Source of the DNA: DAIDKA01 sp036498905
Lineage (GTDB): Bacteria > Pseudomonadota > Gammaproteobacteria > Steroidobacterales > Steroidobacteraceae
NCBI GenBank assembly: GCA_036498905.1
Contig: DASYER010000023.1
Coordinates: 62,001 to 126,000 of the forward strand
DNA length: 64,000 nucleotides
Direction of reading: 5' to 3'
A program made the position numbers and the translations under genes. This document shows positions 27,460 through 35,591 of this stretch, piece by piece. Numbering within the stretch: the first letter of the stretch is position 1; every line of letters begins with the position of its first letter. Below the pieces are notes generated by a model, which saw nothing but the letters and a program-made list of their open reading frames with translations, was not told the origin of the DNA and did no database searches.

Positions 27460-27814
27460 ACCGCGGCTGGCCCAGATCTTCTTCGCGCTCGGCGATGAGA
27501 CGAGGCTTTCGGTACTAGCCAAGCTTCGGGGCGGAGCGCTTACTGCGACGGCCCTCGCTGACGGCGCACGGGTAACCAGACAGGCCATTGTGCGGCACCT
27601 TCAGGTGCTTGATGGTGCCGGGCTGGTGACGCATGAGAAGCTCGGGCGCGAAGTGCTCTACAAGCCCGATGCGCGGCGCCTGGAAGAGGCGTGCGCATAC
27701 CTGGAGATGATTTCGGCGGGCTGGGAGCATGCGATCGACAATCTGAAGGTCATGGTCGAGGGGCAGGCGCGAACGAAGGCGAGGAAACGCCGACGCCAAC
27801 CACCGCTCCTGTGA
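27446..27814 (+). CDS. ArsR family repressor
   Basis: 122 residues from a TTG at 27446, overlapping the SRPBCC end by 14 bases. The winged helix is seen in LAQIFFALGDETRLSVLAKL, ATALADGARVTRQAIVRHLQ and VLDGAGLVTHEKLGREVLYK. No metal-binding cysteines (CxC or CVC) are present, so it is not an arsenic or metal sensor. It likely senses a ligand or works constitutively on the two TGCAAC dyads upstream. The C-terminus is very basic (ARKRRRQP). Confidence 0.88.
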   Translation: MRSHEPRLAQIFFALGDETRLSVLAKLRGGALTATALADGARVTRQAIVRHLQVLDGAGLVTHEKLGREVLYKPDARRLEEACAYLEMISAGWEHAIDNLKVMVEGQARTKARKRRRQPPLL

Positions 27815-27883
27815 TGCGTTACCCAAATCGACAGGCACCTATGTGATCAAATTCGGCAAACCCTGCCATCGGCCCGGATCTCA

Positions 27884-28090
27884 ATGAGTGATTTCGACGC
27901 ATCCGCCCGGTCCCCTTGCATAAGAGACTGCTGCCTCGGCGATGACCTCACCTGCCTGGGCTGCTTTAGAACCCTGGATGAGATCAAAGAATGGGCGCTG
28001 GTCGATGATCAGCGGCGCACCATCATTCTGCAAAATGCCAAGCAGCGCAGGATGGAATATCAGCTGCTGACAAAAGACCCACTGCGTTAA
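27884..28090 (+). CDS. DUF1289 family small Cys-rich protein
   Basis: 68 residues. The family signature SPCIRDCCLGDDLTCLGCFR holds the four conserved Cys positions, then TLDEIKEWALVDDQRRTIIL. DUF1289 proteins are short and widespread in proteobacteria and probably bind a metal; their function is not established. Its TAA stop overlaps the convergent Lgt-like gene stop in the four bases TTAA at 28087-28090. Confidence 0.88.
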   Translation: MSDFDASARSPCIRDCCLGDDLTCLGCFRTLDEIKEWALVDDQRRTIILQNAKQRRMEYQLLTKDPLR

Positions 28091-28992
28091 CGCGGCGCGC
28101 AGGCAGACAGGGCGGCGAGCACCCCAACCGCGACGACGATTCTTGTTAAGAGCCGGCTGGAACGAAGCGTCGCCAGGACCCCGGCGAGTCCTGCGACGAC
28201 CAGAAGAAATGAGATCGCTTCGGCTTGCGTGACGTGTTCACCGAATAAGTCGTACCGCGCATTGATGCGGATTTTCTCGATCAACAATCGCTCAAACCCC
28301 GCGAGCATCAAGTACACCGAGAACACAAATCCGGCACGATGGCCTTGCGATCGCAGGCGCCAGAGTATCCAGAAGATCGCCAGCGACATCGCGATCTCAT
28401 AGATTGGCGTCGGGAACACGCCAGGAGGCGAGATGACGATACCGGCGATGTTCCCATCATAGGTTTGCGCCCACAACCATTTGGGTAACCAGTTCGGCTT
28501 CAGGAGCATGTTGGCGGCGACGCCCCAATCTGCGTCGCCGGCTATCTGGCAGCCGAGCCTGCCGATCCCATATCCGAGCATCAGGGCGGGTGCGGTCGCA
28601 TCCAACATCGGAACTACGGGAATCGAACGACGCTTCACGAATATGACACCGGCCATGATCCCGAAGCACAGGCCTCCGTAGATCGAGAATCCCGAACGCG
28701 TGAGGATCATGGGGAGTGGATCGGCGAAGAAGCGATCGAGGTTGTCGAAGATATCAAATACCCTGGCGCCGACGATTCCCGCCAGAGTGGCAATGAGCAC
28801 CAGGTCGGTAACGACCGCATGGGTGCGAGGCGGCAGTCTGCCTAGGTCCTCGTAATCGTGAATCACGCGGGTCACAACGGCAGTCGCCACCACCAAGGCG
28901 ATCGCCACAATGACCCCGAACATCGGCAATGGAAGATTCCAGTGAGTTCCGAAGACGCCGTTCACGAGGTCGGTGACGTAGGGGAATGACAT
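28087..28992 (-). CDS. Lgt-like (prolipoprotein diacylglyceryl transferase family) membrane protein
   Basis: 301 residues with about seven membrane helices. The fold marks of Lgt are present: an early helix FGVIVAIALVVATAVVTRVI, the GSIYGG-like SGFSIYGGLCFGIMAGV, and the late ERLLIEKIRIN that corresponds to the RFxxExxR segment. The usual signature around GRxGNFxNxE is instead GRLGCQIAGDADWG, so the asparagines are missing. This variant is also known in some other bacteria. The protein may be a second diacylglyceryl transferase with other specificity or a paralogue with changed chemistry; the housekeeping lgt should lie elsewhere. Confidence 0.75.
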   Translation of the reverse strand: MSFPYVTDLVNGVFGTHWNLPLPMFGVIVAIALVVATAVVTRVIHDYEDLGRLPPRTHAVVTDLVLIATLAGIVGARVFDIFDNLDRFFADPLPMILTRSGFSIYGGLCFGIMAGVIFVKRRSIPVVPMLDATAPALMLGYGIGRLGCQIAGDADWGVAANMLLKPNWLPKWLWAQTYDGNIAGIVISPPGVFPTPIYEIAMSLAIFWILWRLRSQGHRAGFVFSVYLMLAGFERLLIEKIRINARYDLFGEHVTQAEAISFLLVVAGLAGVLATLRSSRLLTRIVVAVGVLAALSACAPR

Positions 28993-29110
28993 GCTCTTAC
29001 CTGATGTCTGGAATGTTGCAATTCGCGCGCCGGCTTGATGATAGCGCTAAGTGACGCGGCCAGTGGCATCGCGCGGCAAATCAGGGCTACGCAGACAGCA
29101 ACCGGCTGGG

Positions 29111-29116
29111 TAGAAT
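29111..29116 (+). promoter_or_regulatory. -10-like box close to the OYE start
   Basis: TAGAAT lies seven bases before ATG 29124 and includes part of the upstream ATG at 29115, which therefore cannot be the start if this box is used. A transcript starting about seven bases downstream would be leaderless or nearly so. No -35 box is seen. Confidence 0.3.
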
Positions 29117-29123
29117 GCGCCGC

Positions 29124-30302
29124 ATGGCTTCAGACATAAGCGCCCTGTTCACGCCACTGCGCATCCGGAACCTGACGCTGCGCAATCGCTTCGTAATGCC
29201 AGGCATGCAGCGCGGCTTCATGAATGATGGGGCGCCGACCCCGAAAATGGTTGCCTACATGCGTCGCTGTGCTGCCGGCGGCGTGGGACTCGTCATCAGC
29301 GAATCGACCTCGCCCGATCATCCTTCGGCCTATTGGCAGCCGGTGATGGGCCGGATGGAGGCGCAGTCGCTCGGTGCCTGGAGGCAGGTGATCGAGGCCG
29401 TGCGCGGCGAGGGTGCGGGCTTCCTGATGCAGCTGTGGCATCCCGGAGCGATGCGCAAGGTCGCCGCGGGACATCCGCTGGCGGAAACCCCGGCGCTGAG
29501 CCCCTCCGGCCTGATCCAGGCCGGACGCCCGCACGGCCGCGCCATGACCCACGGGGATCTCGACGAACTGCGGCAGGCCTACGTACGAGCGGCCGAGCAT
29601 GCCCAGAGTCTCGGTGCGGACGGCGTGGAAGTGCATGCTGCGCATGGTTATCTCATGGACCAGTTTCTATGGGGGGAGACAAACCAGCGCGAAGACGAAT
29701 ACGGTGGTGCGACGCTGGCGCAACGCGCGCGCTACCCGGCGCAGATCGTCGCGGCAATTCGCAAATCCACGGGCAACGATTTCACCATCTCGTTTCGCTT
29801 CTCGCAGTTCAAGGAGGTCGATTACGGCGCGGTCGTAGCCCCGGGACCTGAGGAACTGCGTGACATGCTGACGCTGCTGCGCACCGCGGGGGTGGATCTT
29901 TTCAACGTATCCTCACGCCGTTTTCACAAGGCGGAGTGGCCTGAGGGACCGCAGCCGCAGCTCACCATATCCGAGTGGGTGAAGTCGTTGACCGATGCGC
30001 CGGTCATGACCTGCGGCAGTGTTGGCCTGGATGTGGAGATGTTCGCGAATCTCTTCGACAACGAGGAGCCCTCTGAGCTATCTGTCGAGCGCGATCTGGC
30101 ACTGCTGGCCAGGCGCGTACGCGCCGGCACGCTGGACCTCGTCGGCGTCGGCCGCATGCACATCGCCAACAACGATTTCGTGAACAAGGTACGCACCGGT
30201 CGCTACAGCGAGTTGGCACTGTTCAACAAAACGGTTCACCTTGCCGAAGCCATGGCCGCCCTGGAACCTGGCTTCGTCGAAGAATCACACGGAATGGATT
30301 AG
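29124..30302 (+). CDS. NADH:flavin oxidoreductase (Old Yellow Enzyme family)
   Basis: 392 residues from ATG 29124. FMN/substrate-site marks of the family are seen: LFTPLRIRNLTLRNRFVMPG, MQLWHPGAM, EVHAAHGYLMDQFL, NQREDEYGG, and a late Gly-rich DLVGVGRMHIAN. The start 29115 in the same frame falls in the likely -10 box. It should reduce activated alkenes or related compounds using NAD(P)H. No iron-sulfur cysteine set is present, so it belongs to the short single-domain type and not the 2,4-dienoyl-CoA reductase type. Convergent with the radical SAM gene, overlapping by 18 bases. Confidence 0.9.
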   Translation: MASDISALFTPLRIRNLTLRNRFVMPGMQRGFMNDGAPTPKMVAYMRRCAAGGVGLVISESTSPDHPSAYWQPVMGRMEAQSLGAWRQVIEAVRGEGAGFLMQLWHPGAMRKVAAGHPLAETPALSPSGLIQAGRPHGRAMTHGDLDELRQAYVRAAEHAQSLGADGVEVHAAHGYLMDQFLWGETNQREDEYGGATLAQRARYPAQIVAAIRKSTGNDFTISFRFSQFKEVDYGAVVAPGPEELRDMLTLLRTAGVDLFNVSSRRFHKAEWPEGPQPQLTISEWVKSLTDAPVMTCGSVGLDVEMFANLFDNEEPSELSVERDLALLARRVRAGTLDLVGVGRMHIANNDFVNKVRTGRYSELALFNKTVHLAEAMAALEPGFVEESHGMD

Positions 30303-31733
30303 GTCCTGCGCTGGGGTCTTGGGCTTCGCCTCTTCCGGCGTCGGCAATGCCCGGCGGGAGCCGCGCACCTCGCTCAGTACTGATTCCAGCAGCGGCAGCA
30401 CTTTGGGAAGACGGCGAGCGTGGATAACCGCACTCCATAGGGGCTCGCACTTCTTCCAACCGACCGCATAGGCAAGATGCTTGGCACGGTGCTTCCAGCT
30501 GTCGTGCCGGAGGGCACCGCGCAGAATGTTCCGGAATTCGTAGAAACGCCGGTACGCCCGCCAGTATCCACTTTCCAGCTCAGATCCCGTCAATCGCTTC
30601 GGAATATAGACGGCCTGGCGGGTGTCGTATCGGGCCCAGTCCTGATGCAGGATCCGCCGCTGGGCAGCCAGTCTTCCATGCAGCGCGGTGCCGGGGTAGG
30701 GCGTCAGAATGTGGAAGGTTGCCGTCGTGAGTCCCTGATCAACCGCCCAGTCGACCGTGCGGTCAAAGACACCGGCATCGTCCTCATCAAGTCCGAAGAC
30801 AAAGCTGCCGTTGATCATTATGCCCAGGTCGTGCAGACGCCGGATTGCCTGCCCGTAGTCACGGTGCAGGTTCTGGCGCTTGTTGGCGGCGACAAGGTTT
30901 GCCTCCGAGAGGGTCTCGAAGCCGACGAACAGACTGCGCAATCCGGCGCGGGCGGCCGCGACGATCAGGTCCCCACGCAGGATTGAGTCCACGGTGGCGG
31001 CACCCTGCCAGATGCGACCCATGCCGCGCATCCCCTCGAACAGCTCGCCGGCAAAGCGCTGGTGTCCCAATACATGGTCATCGAGAAAATAAAGGTGACG
31101 GCCAGGCAGACGCTCAATTTCAGCCAGCGCGTCATCCACGGTCTGCGTATAAAAGCCCCGGCCACCCGCGAAGAATGCGTCCTTGTAGCAGAAGTCGCAG
31201 TGATGGGGACACCCGCGGGTGACAACGATGGAGTTCGGGACCAGGTACCGGGAGCGCTTGATGAGATCGCGCCGAATGGGCGGAATTCCAACGAGCGTGC
31301 GCTGCCCTGACAAATAGCGCGCACGTGGCACACCATTGCGGAAGTCGGCGAGGAACGCGGGACAGGTGTCCTCGGCGGGCCCAAGAAAGATCGAGTCCGC
31401 GTGGTGAGCCGCTTCGTCCGGCAGGGAGGTGACATGCAGTCCGCCGAGCGCCACATAGGTCCCGCGTGCACGGTAACGGTCGGCCAGCGCATAGGCCCGA
31501 TAGGCGTTCGTGATGTAGACCTGGATGAGCACCAGATCAGGGGCATCTTCTTCCGGAACGGCTTCGACATGCTCATCAAAGAGCTGCAGCTCGTCATCTG
31601 GCTCAAAATATGCGGCGAGCGTTGCAAGCCCCAGCGGTGGAAACAGGGAGTACTTGATCGGCCGCCAGAACGGGCTGGTCGCCTCCGTCAGCGCCGGCAA
31701 GATCAAAGTGGCACGCAACCGACGCAATGGCAT
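30285..31733 (-). CDS. B12-binding-domain radical SAM protein
   Basis: 482 residues. The N-terminal Rossmann-like part (ILPALTEATSPFWRPIKYSL, then PPLGLATLAAYFEPDD and LFDEHVEAV) is the cobalamin-binding type domain. The radical SAM cluster motif is Cys175-x3-Cys179-x2-Cys182 in RGCPHHCDFCYKD. After the TIM barrel (FVGFETLSEANLVAANKRQN, GSFVFGLDEDDAG, FHILTPYPGTALHGRL) a C-terminal helical DUF4070-like region follows. Related enzymes methylate unreactive carbons or modify lipids and antibiotics (for example hopanoid methylase). The substrate here cannot be told. A perfect palindrome lies in its promoter region. Confidence 0.88.
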   Translation of the reverse strand: MPLRRLRATLILPALTEATSPFWRPIKYSLFPPLGLATLAAYFEPDDELQLFDEHVEAVPEEDAPDLVLIQVYITNAYRAYALADRYRARGTYVALGGLHVTSLPDEAAHHADSIFLGPAEDTCPAFLADFRNGVPRARYLSGQRTLVGIPPIRRDLIKRSRYLVPNSIVVTRGCPHHCDFCYKDAFFAGGRGFYTQTVDDALAEIERLPGRHLYFLDDHVLGHQRFAGELFEGMRGMGRIWQGAATVDSILRGDLIVAAARAGLRSLFVGFETLSEANLVAANKRQNLHRDYGQAIRRLHDLGIMINGSFVFGLDEDDAGVFDRTVDWAVDQGLTTATFHILTPYPGTALHGRLAAQRRILHQDWARYDTRQAVYIPKRLTGSELESGYWRAYRRFYEFRNILRGALRHDSWKHRAKHLAYAVGWKKCEPLWSAVIHARRLPKVLPLLESVLSEVRGSRRALPTPEEAKPKTPAQDLIHSV

Positions 31734-31789
31734 TTCCGCAACTCATTTTTGACGCGAAAAGCTGACTTCCGTGAAACGATATCACAGAG

Positions 31790-31808
31790 TACTTTGCAAC
31801 GCAAAGTA
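31790..31808. promoter_or_regulatory. Perfect palindrome upstream of the radical SAM gene
   Basis: TACTTTGC-AAC-GCAAAGTA: eight-base arms around three bases, 57 bases before the radical SAM start. This is the size and symmetry of a dimeric repressor site. No regulator gene is adjacent; the flanking 31829-32368 protein is not a recognised DNA-binding type. Confidence 0.55.
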
Positions 31809-31828
31809 AATGATCGGAATTCGCGTGT

Positions 31829-32368
31829 CTATCGCGGACGATCTGAGTGGCCCACCCACACCTGATGTCGCGCGAGCTCCGTCACGACGCTTTGGTCAAG
31901 AAATGCTATCAGGCATCCCAGCCGTGTTGATCCAACGAGCAGATGGTCCTGAATCGCCGTGCCTAAAACCGCTCCGGACAGAAAAATCGGAGGTTCGATC
32001 CAGGTTCCGGTTTCGCGCCAGGACGCCATCACATCCTCTCGCTCGTGAATGACTTCGCTGTCGACAATGCCGCGGTAAGCCTCGTCGACGGCCTGCTGAA
32101 ATGCCCGGTCCACCGATACCTGTCGGAGGGCGACACCGGACCGGTCCTCCTGCTCCCATGTGACATGGCTGAAGTCGATGCCTTGAAGAAGCTCTTGCAG
32201 ATCCGGATCATCGTGCCGGCCGTGAAATAGGGCTGTGAACACCGCCGCAGGGCAGGAGAGACCCGTCAGTTGCGCGGCGCGCGCATGGCGTTCGGGTATC
32301 GGCTCGTAGAGCGACTGAATTCGAGTCCAAGTGAGCATATGCGAAATGCTACTCCGGGCCCGGAGCAT
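31829..32368 (-). CDS. Hypothetical protein
   Basis: 179 residues (or 169 from ATG 32338; neither start has a strong ribosome site). No family is recognised. Sequence traits: LSCPAAVFTALFHGRHDDPD, a helical QEDRSGVALRQVSVDRAFQ, and WIEPPIFLSGAVLGTAIQD near the end. There is no signal peptide or membrane helix, so it is probably soluble. It precedes the radical SAM gene on the same strand but is separated by the palindromic site. Confidence 0.55.
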   Translation of the reverse strand: MLRARSSISHMLTWTRIQSLYEPIPERHARAAQLTGLSCPAAVFTALFHGRHDDPDLQELLQGIDFSHVTWEQEDRSGVALRQVSVDRAFQQAVDEAYRGIVDSEVIHEREDVMASWRETGTWIEPPIFLSGAVLGTAIQDHLLVGSTRLGCLIAFLDQSVVTELARHQVWVGHSDRPR

Positions 32369-32464
32369 GCGTGAGCGGTTATTTGTTCACCGATCGATGA
32401 GAATGAGTCCAGTTGCGCACAGGGGTATCCGCCGATTCAGGGGATAACTCTTCTCGCCATGACG

Positions 32465-33397
32465 CTACGCTGCGACCCGATGTTCGTAGTAGGCGGGCTG
32501 GCGCTCACTCAAAATCGCCTGCAGTTCCTCATCTGACCGCCCCTGCGGAGTCAGCCAGCGATCGACATTCTCCCGGGTCAGGCGAATGACCATACGATCA
32601 TGTCCGGCGGCGGCGATCTCCTGCGGCGGATCGTCCGTAACGGCCGCGAAAGACAGCAATTTCTTGCCGGATTTCGGGTCCGACCATTCGGCAAACAGGC
32701 AGGCAATGAGCATCTCCCCGGAAGGGCGCGGAGTGAAGTGCAGAACCTGATTCCGGCCCTCCGGGCCCGTCACGTTTTCGTAGAAAGATTCGACGGCCAT
32801 TACGGCATGCGTCGCGCCGAACTGCTCCCGCCAGAACCTGGTCAGGTTGTCACGTCTGGCGTTGTAATTCCCGGAGAGCTTGTCGTCCATGAGCGCGGGC
32901 TTGCCGGGCTGCCTCAGCAGGTACCTGGCCGGCACCATGAGCTTCTCCCCATCGCGCACCAGAATGATCGGCGCGTAGTTGCGTGGGAAGATTCTGTAGT
33001 CGTCGGGTCGCGGATTGTCATCCGTCAGCGAGGCCAGATTGCCGATTGCCTGCGCGATCTTGGCACTGGCGATCCGTTTACTTTCCGTCGCCGCTTTCGT
33101 CTCCTTCACCGCCAGTTTGCGATCGGCATCGGCGAGGCGCTTTTTTTGCGCGAAGACTTCCCGTTCGAGCTTCGCGACTCGGGCGTGGCGGTACTGATCG
33201 ACGAGCTCCTTGATCGCCAGTTCCTCGTCAGTCTGCGGATTGGCAAACTCCAGATCGAAGCCGCGTGGCAATCGGTATTGGCTGGGCTCGGAGAGCCGGC
33301 ACCGCGCCAGTTCGCGAAAATCGGACCAGGACATGCGCGCTTCCATGTCGCGGACGTACCGTTTCCATTTCGATTCGATCCGCGCCGAATAGCACAT
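32465..33397 (-). CDS. SRAP/HMCES (YedK-type) abasic-site DNA-protein crosslinking protein, long form
   Basis: 310 residues against about 220 for YedK. The catalytic Cys2 directly after Met (MCYSA) forms the thiazolidine with abasic DNA. Asn177 with Arg181-182 (NYNARRDNL), Glu203 (VESFYE) and His266 (GHDRMV) complete the active site. An extra block at about 35-125 is helical and charged (EELAIKELVDQYRHARVAKL, EREVFAQKKRLADADRKL) and likely forms a coiled coil. The protein shields abasic sites in single-stranded DNA. It is a single gene. Confidence 0.9.
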   Translation of the reverse strand: MCYSARIESKWKRYVRDMEARMSWSDFRELARCRLSEPSQYRLPRGFDLEFANPQTDEELAIKELVDQYRHARVAKLEREVFAQKKRLADADRKLAVKETKAATESKRIASAKIAQAIGNLASLTDDNPRPDDYRIFPRNYAPIILVRDGEKLMVPARYLLRQPGKPALMDDKLSGNYNARRDNLTRFWREQFGATHAVMAVESFYENVTGPEGRNQVLHFTPRPSGEMLIACLFAEWSDPKSGKKLLSFAAVTDDPPQEIAAAGHDRMVIRLTRENVDRWLTPQGRSDEELQAILSERQPAYYEHRVAA

Positions 33398-33465
33398 GTC
33401 TTAAGTGTAGTCGCACCGCAATGCAAGTTGAAGTCGCCTGATCGTGGGCAAGATCGTCATGCCGA

Positions 33466-33702
33466 TCAGGTCGGTGGATCGCCGCTATCCCCGCCCGTCT
33501 TGTCCCGTTCCTCCTTGACCTGGTCGGGGATTCGTTGCGGATGAGTCGAAACCAATCCCATTCCAAATGTCAGTAGGAGGACGCTCGCCGCCATGTTGGC
33601 CGCTGTACCACCGCGCCGCGCCCAGTGGACCGCGCCGAAGGCGCCGGCGACCAATGCCAGGGCCACGATAGCCATGATCGCGAAGCGCAGTGGATGACTC
33701 AT
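33466..33702 (-). CDS. Small membrane protein, hypothetical
   Basis: 78 residues from ATG 33702. Two hydrophobic segments (FAIMAIVALALVAGAFGAVH and NMAASVLLLTFGMGL) with a charged, acidic tail (PDQVKEERDKTGGDSGD). It has no recognised family. Coding potential is supported by an uninterrupted frame with a sensible membrane topology, but the gene could be spurious. The 120 bases to the next gene have no clear content. Confidence 0.45.
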   Translation of the reverse strand: MSHPLRFAIMAIVALALVAGAFGAVHWARRGGTAANMAASVLLLTFGMGLVSTHPQRIPDQVKEERDKTGGDSGDPPT

Positions 33703-33822
33703 ATCGCAAGCTCCGGCCAGTTGGGCTACGCGATGAGGGCGCGATGCGCGCAAATCAATGGCTGCAATCCCAGAACTGTGAATAATTGTCGCAAGGCAGA
33801 GCTGCGCCGCCCTGCAGGAGCT

Positions 33823-34257
33823 TCAGGAGAGCGGTTCGGGTCGCGGTAGGGATTTGACCATCTCAAGATGCGTCACCCGCTCGCGCGTCAGCAGAAACAC
33901 GGCCCGACTGTGTCTCCCGCTGAAAACTGCCGCCAGCACGTTGAGGACACCGACTTCGGTCCCGCCGCTGTTCTGTACGTGGAACACAGCGCGCCGCAGC
34001 ACTCGCTGGAAACCGGGCTGCGGCTGCACTTTGTACTCATCATCCGGCGCTCGTCGCAAATTGTCGGCCTCGATGTGCTGTCGAAGGTCGGATCCGAGCC
34101 GATCGAGATTAGCGCCGCCGCTGACAAGTGCCTCACGCACCGCCGGCGTTTCGAGGACGGCGAGCAACAGATGCTCGACGGAGACGAATTTAGGGTGCGA
34201 GCTGTGCACCTGACGAAAGGCCTGTTCGAGGCAAGACTCAAGTTCGCTCGATAACAC
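33823..34257 (-). CDS. Free-standing ClpA-type N-domain protein
   Basis: 144 residues from GTG 34257. The start is fixed by AGGAGG at 34266-34271, eight bases upstream; the longer ATG frame lacks a site. The whole protein is the ClpA N-domain: LSSELESCLEQAFRQVHSSH, VSVEHLLLAVLETPAVREAL, PGFQRVLRRAVFHVQNSGGT, EVGVLNVLAAVFSGRHSRAV, with both pseudo-repeats. No AAA+ module, Walker motif or ClpS gene follows; it ends right after the domain (PRPEPLS). It may bind N-degron adaptors or compete for ClpS. Whether it regulates Clp or is a relic is unknown, but all core residues look intact. Confidence 0.85.
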   Translation of the reverse strand: MLSSELESCLEQAFRQVHSSHPKFVSVEHLLLAVLETPAVREALVSGGANLDRLGSDLRQHIEADNLRRAPDDEYKVQPQPGFQRVLRRAVFHVQNSGGTEVGVLNVLAAVFSGRHSRAVFLLTRERVTHLEMVKSLPRPEPLS

Positions 34258-34399
34258 TCGCCAGGCCTCCTGTGTATTGAACAGTCTACCGCGGTGCCCG
34301 GTGGCGGGCACTTGGCTGCAACTTTAGCCGCCGAGCTGTGTATTGAAGGGCATGGCCGCGATTCGTCGGTTATCGCGCACCTGAAAGCGGGACTTCCGG

Positions 34400-34430
34400 T
34401 TGCTCGCCGACGTAACGCGGGTGTATAGAT
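34400..34430 (+). promoter_or_regulatory. Possible promoter of permease cassette A
   Basis: TTGCTC (34400-34405) and TATAGA (34424-34429) are 18 bases apart; the GTG start at 34440 lies 10 bases after the second box, so the leader would be very short. The -35 match is weak. Confidence 0.3.
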
Positions 34431-34439
34431 GCGGCAATA

Positions 34440-35585
34440 GTGAAATATCTTCCTCTCATCTGGTCCGGTATCTGGCGCAAGCCCGGGCGCACGTCGCTGG
34501 TCCTCCTGCAGGTCGCAGTGGCCTTCGCGCTGTTCGGCGTATTGCAGGGCATGAAGACGGGCGTGGAGCGCTCGATCGCGAACACTCGCGCAGACGTTCT
34601 TTTCGTCGGCCCCGCGGAGTCCGGAGGCGCGCCGTTGCCGATCTCCTACCTCGATAGACTCAAATCCATCCCTGGCATGAAGAATGTCTCCTTTGCCGAC
34701 GGTTTCCTGGGAACCTACCAGCGGCCGACCGAGGCCGTTTACGTGCTGGCCATCCCGCCGACCGATATATGGCTGACGCTCGTTCCGGAGATCTTCCAGG
34801 TCCTGCCCAAGGATCTCGAGGCTCTCAAAAACACCCGTAATGGCGTACTGATCACCGCGGATATCGGCAAGAAATACGGCTGGCATATCGGTGACCGAAT
34901 TCCTCTTACCTCGACCACCCTGCAGACCAATGGATCCGGAACCTGGACCTTCCAGATCGTGGGCACGGTCACCGATCATGAGATTGGCGAGGGGGGCTTC
35001 ATCGTGGCCAATTACGACTACCTGAATGAAGCGCGCGCGCTCAATCGGGATACGGTCCGGAACTTCTACGCGGTGATCTCCGATCCGAAGCGTGCGGCGG
35101 AGATGTCCGACACCATCGACCACGCTTTCGGCAATTCAGCCAACGAGACCAAGACGGCTTCGTTTCGTGAGAATGCCCAACAGCAGATGCGCTCGATCGG
35201 CGATCTGAACTTCCTCATCCGCGCCGTCACGAGCGCGGTACTTGTGGCGCTTCTTTTTTCCGTCACGACGATCATGATGCAGACGATTCGAGAGCGGACA
35301 CCGGAACTGGCGGTGCTGAAGACTCTCGGGTTCACTGATCGTTCGGTATTCCTGATGGTGGTAGGCGAAAGCCTGCTCGTATGCACCGCTGCTGCGCTTC
35401 TGGGCCTTGCTCTGGCGACGGGGGTGTTCCCGTACACGGCAAAGTTCATACCCGGGCTTTCGATGCCTTTGAGCGTCGTGGGGCTCGGATTGATCGGTGC
35501 GGTGCTTGTGGCACTCATCACCGCCGCGCCGCCTGCCTCTCGGGCCGCAAGACTACAAGTGGTTGACGCGCTTGCCGGTCGCTAA
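34440..35585 (+). CDS. FtsX/DevC-type ABC permease, cassette A gene 1
   Basis: 381 residues from GTG 34440. Topology: one helix at the N-terminus (SLVLLQVAVAFALFGVLQG), a periplasmic domain of about 220 residues, then three helices near the C-terminus. The pre-helix segment ERTPELAVLKTLGFTD is the cytosolic coupling site for an ATPase in this family. The segment HAFGNSANETKTAS is shared with its two paralogues at 47987 and 56876. It is followed by a sister permease after 6 bases. No ATP-binding or membrane-fusion gene is adjacent, which is unusual. Confidence 0.88.
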   Translation: MKYLPLIWSGIWRKPGRTSLVLLQVAVAFALFGVLQGMKTGVERSIANTRADVLFVGPAESGGAPLPISYLDRLKSIPGMKNVSFADGFLGTYQRPTEAVYVLAIPPTDIWLTLVPEIFQVLPKDLEALKNTRNGVLITADIGKKYGWHIGDRIPLTSTTLQTNGSGTWTFQIVGTVTDHEIGEGGFIVANYDYLNEARALNRDTVRNFYAVISDPKRAAEMSDTIDHAFGNSANETKTASFRENAQQQMRSIGDLNFLIRAVTSAVLVALLFSVTTIMMQTIRERTPELAVLKTLGFTDRSVFLMVVGESLLVCTAAALLGLALATGVFPYTAKFIPGLSMPLSVVGLGLIGAVLVALITAAPPASRAARLQVVDALAGR

Positions 35586-35591
35586 TCTGAC

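Noticed and set aside
28087..28090. Hidden terminator at the DUF1289/Lgt-like junction
   Set aside because: The TTAA is just two overlapping stop codons. No stem-loop with a T-tract is present.
34257..34311. ATG at 34311 as start of the ClpA N-domain gene
   Set aside because: It has no ribosome site and adds 18 residues that do not belong to the domain; GTG 34257 has AGGAGG upstream.
33888..35123. 411-residue antisense frame over the ClpA N-domain and permease A1
   Set aside because: Overlaps two well-supported genes on different strands and contains no motif.
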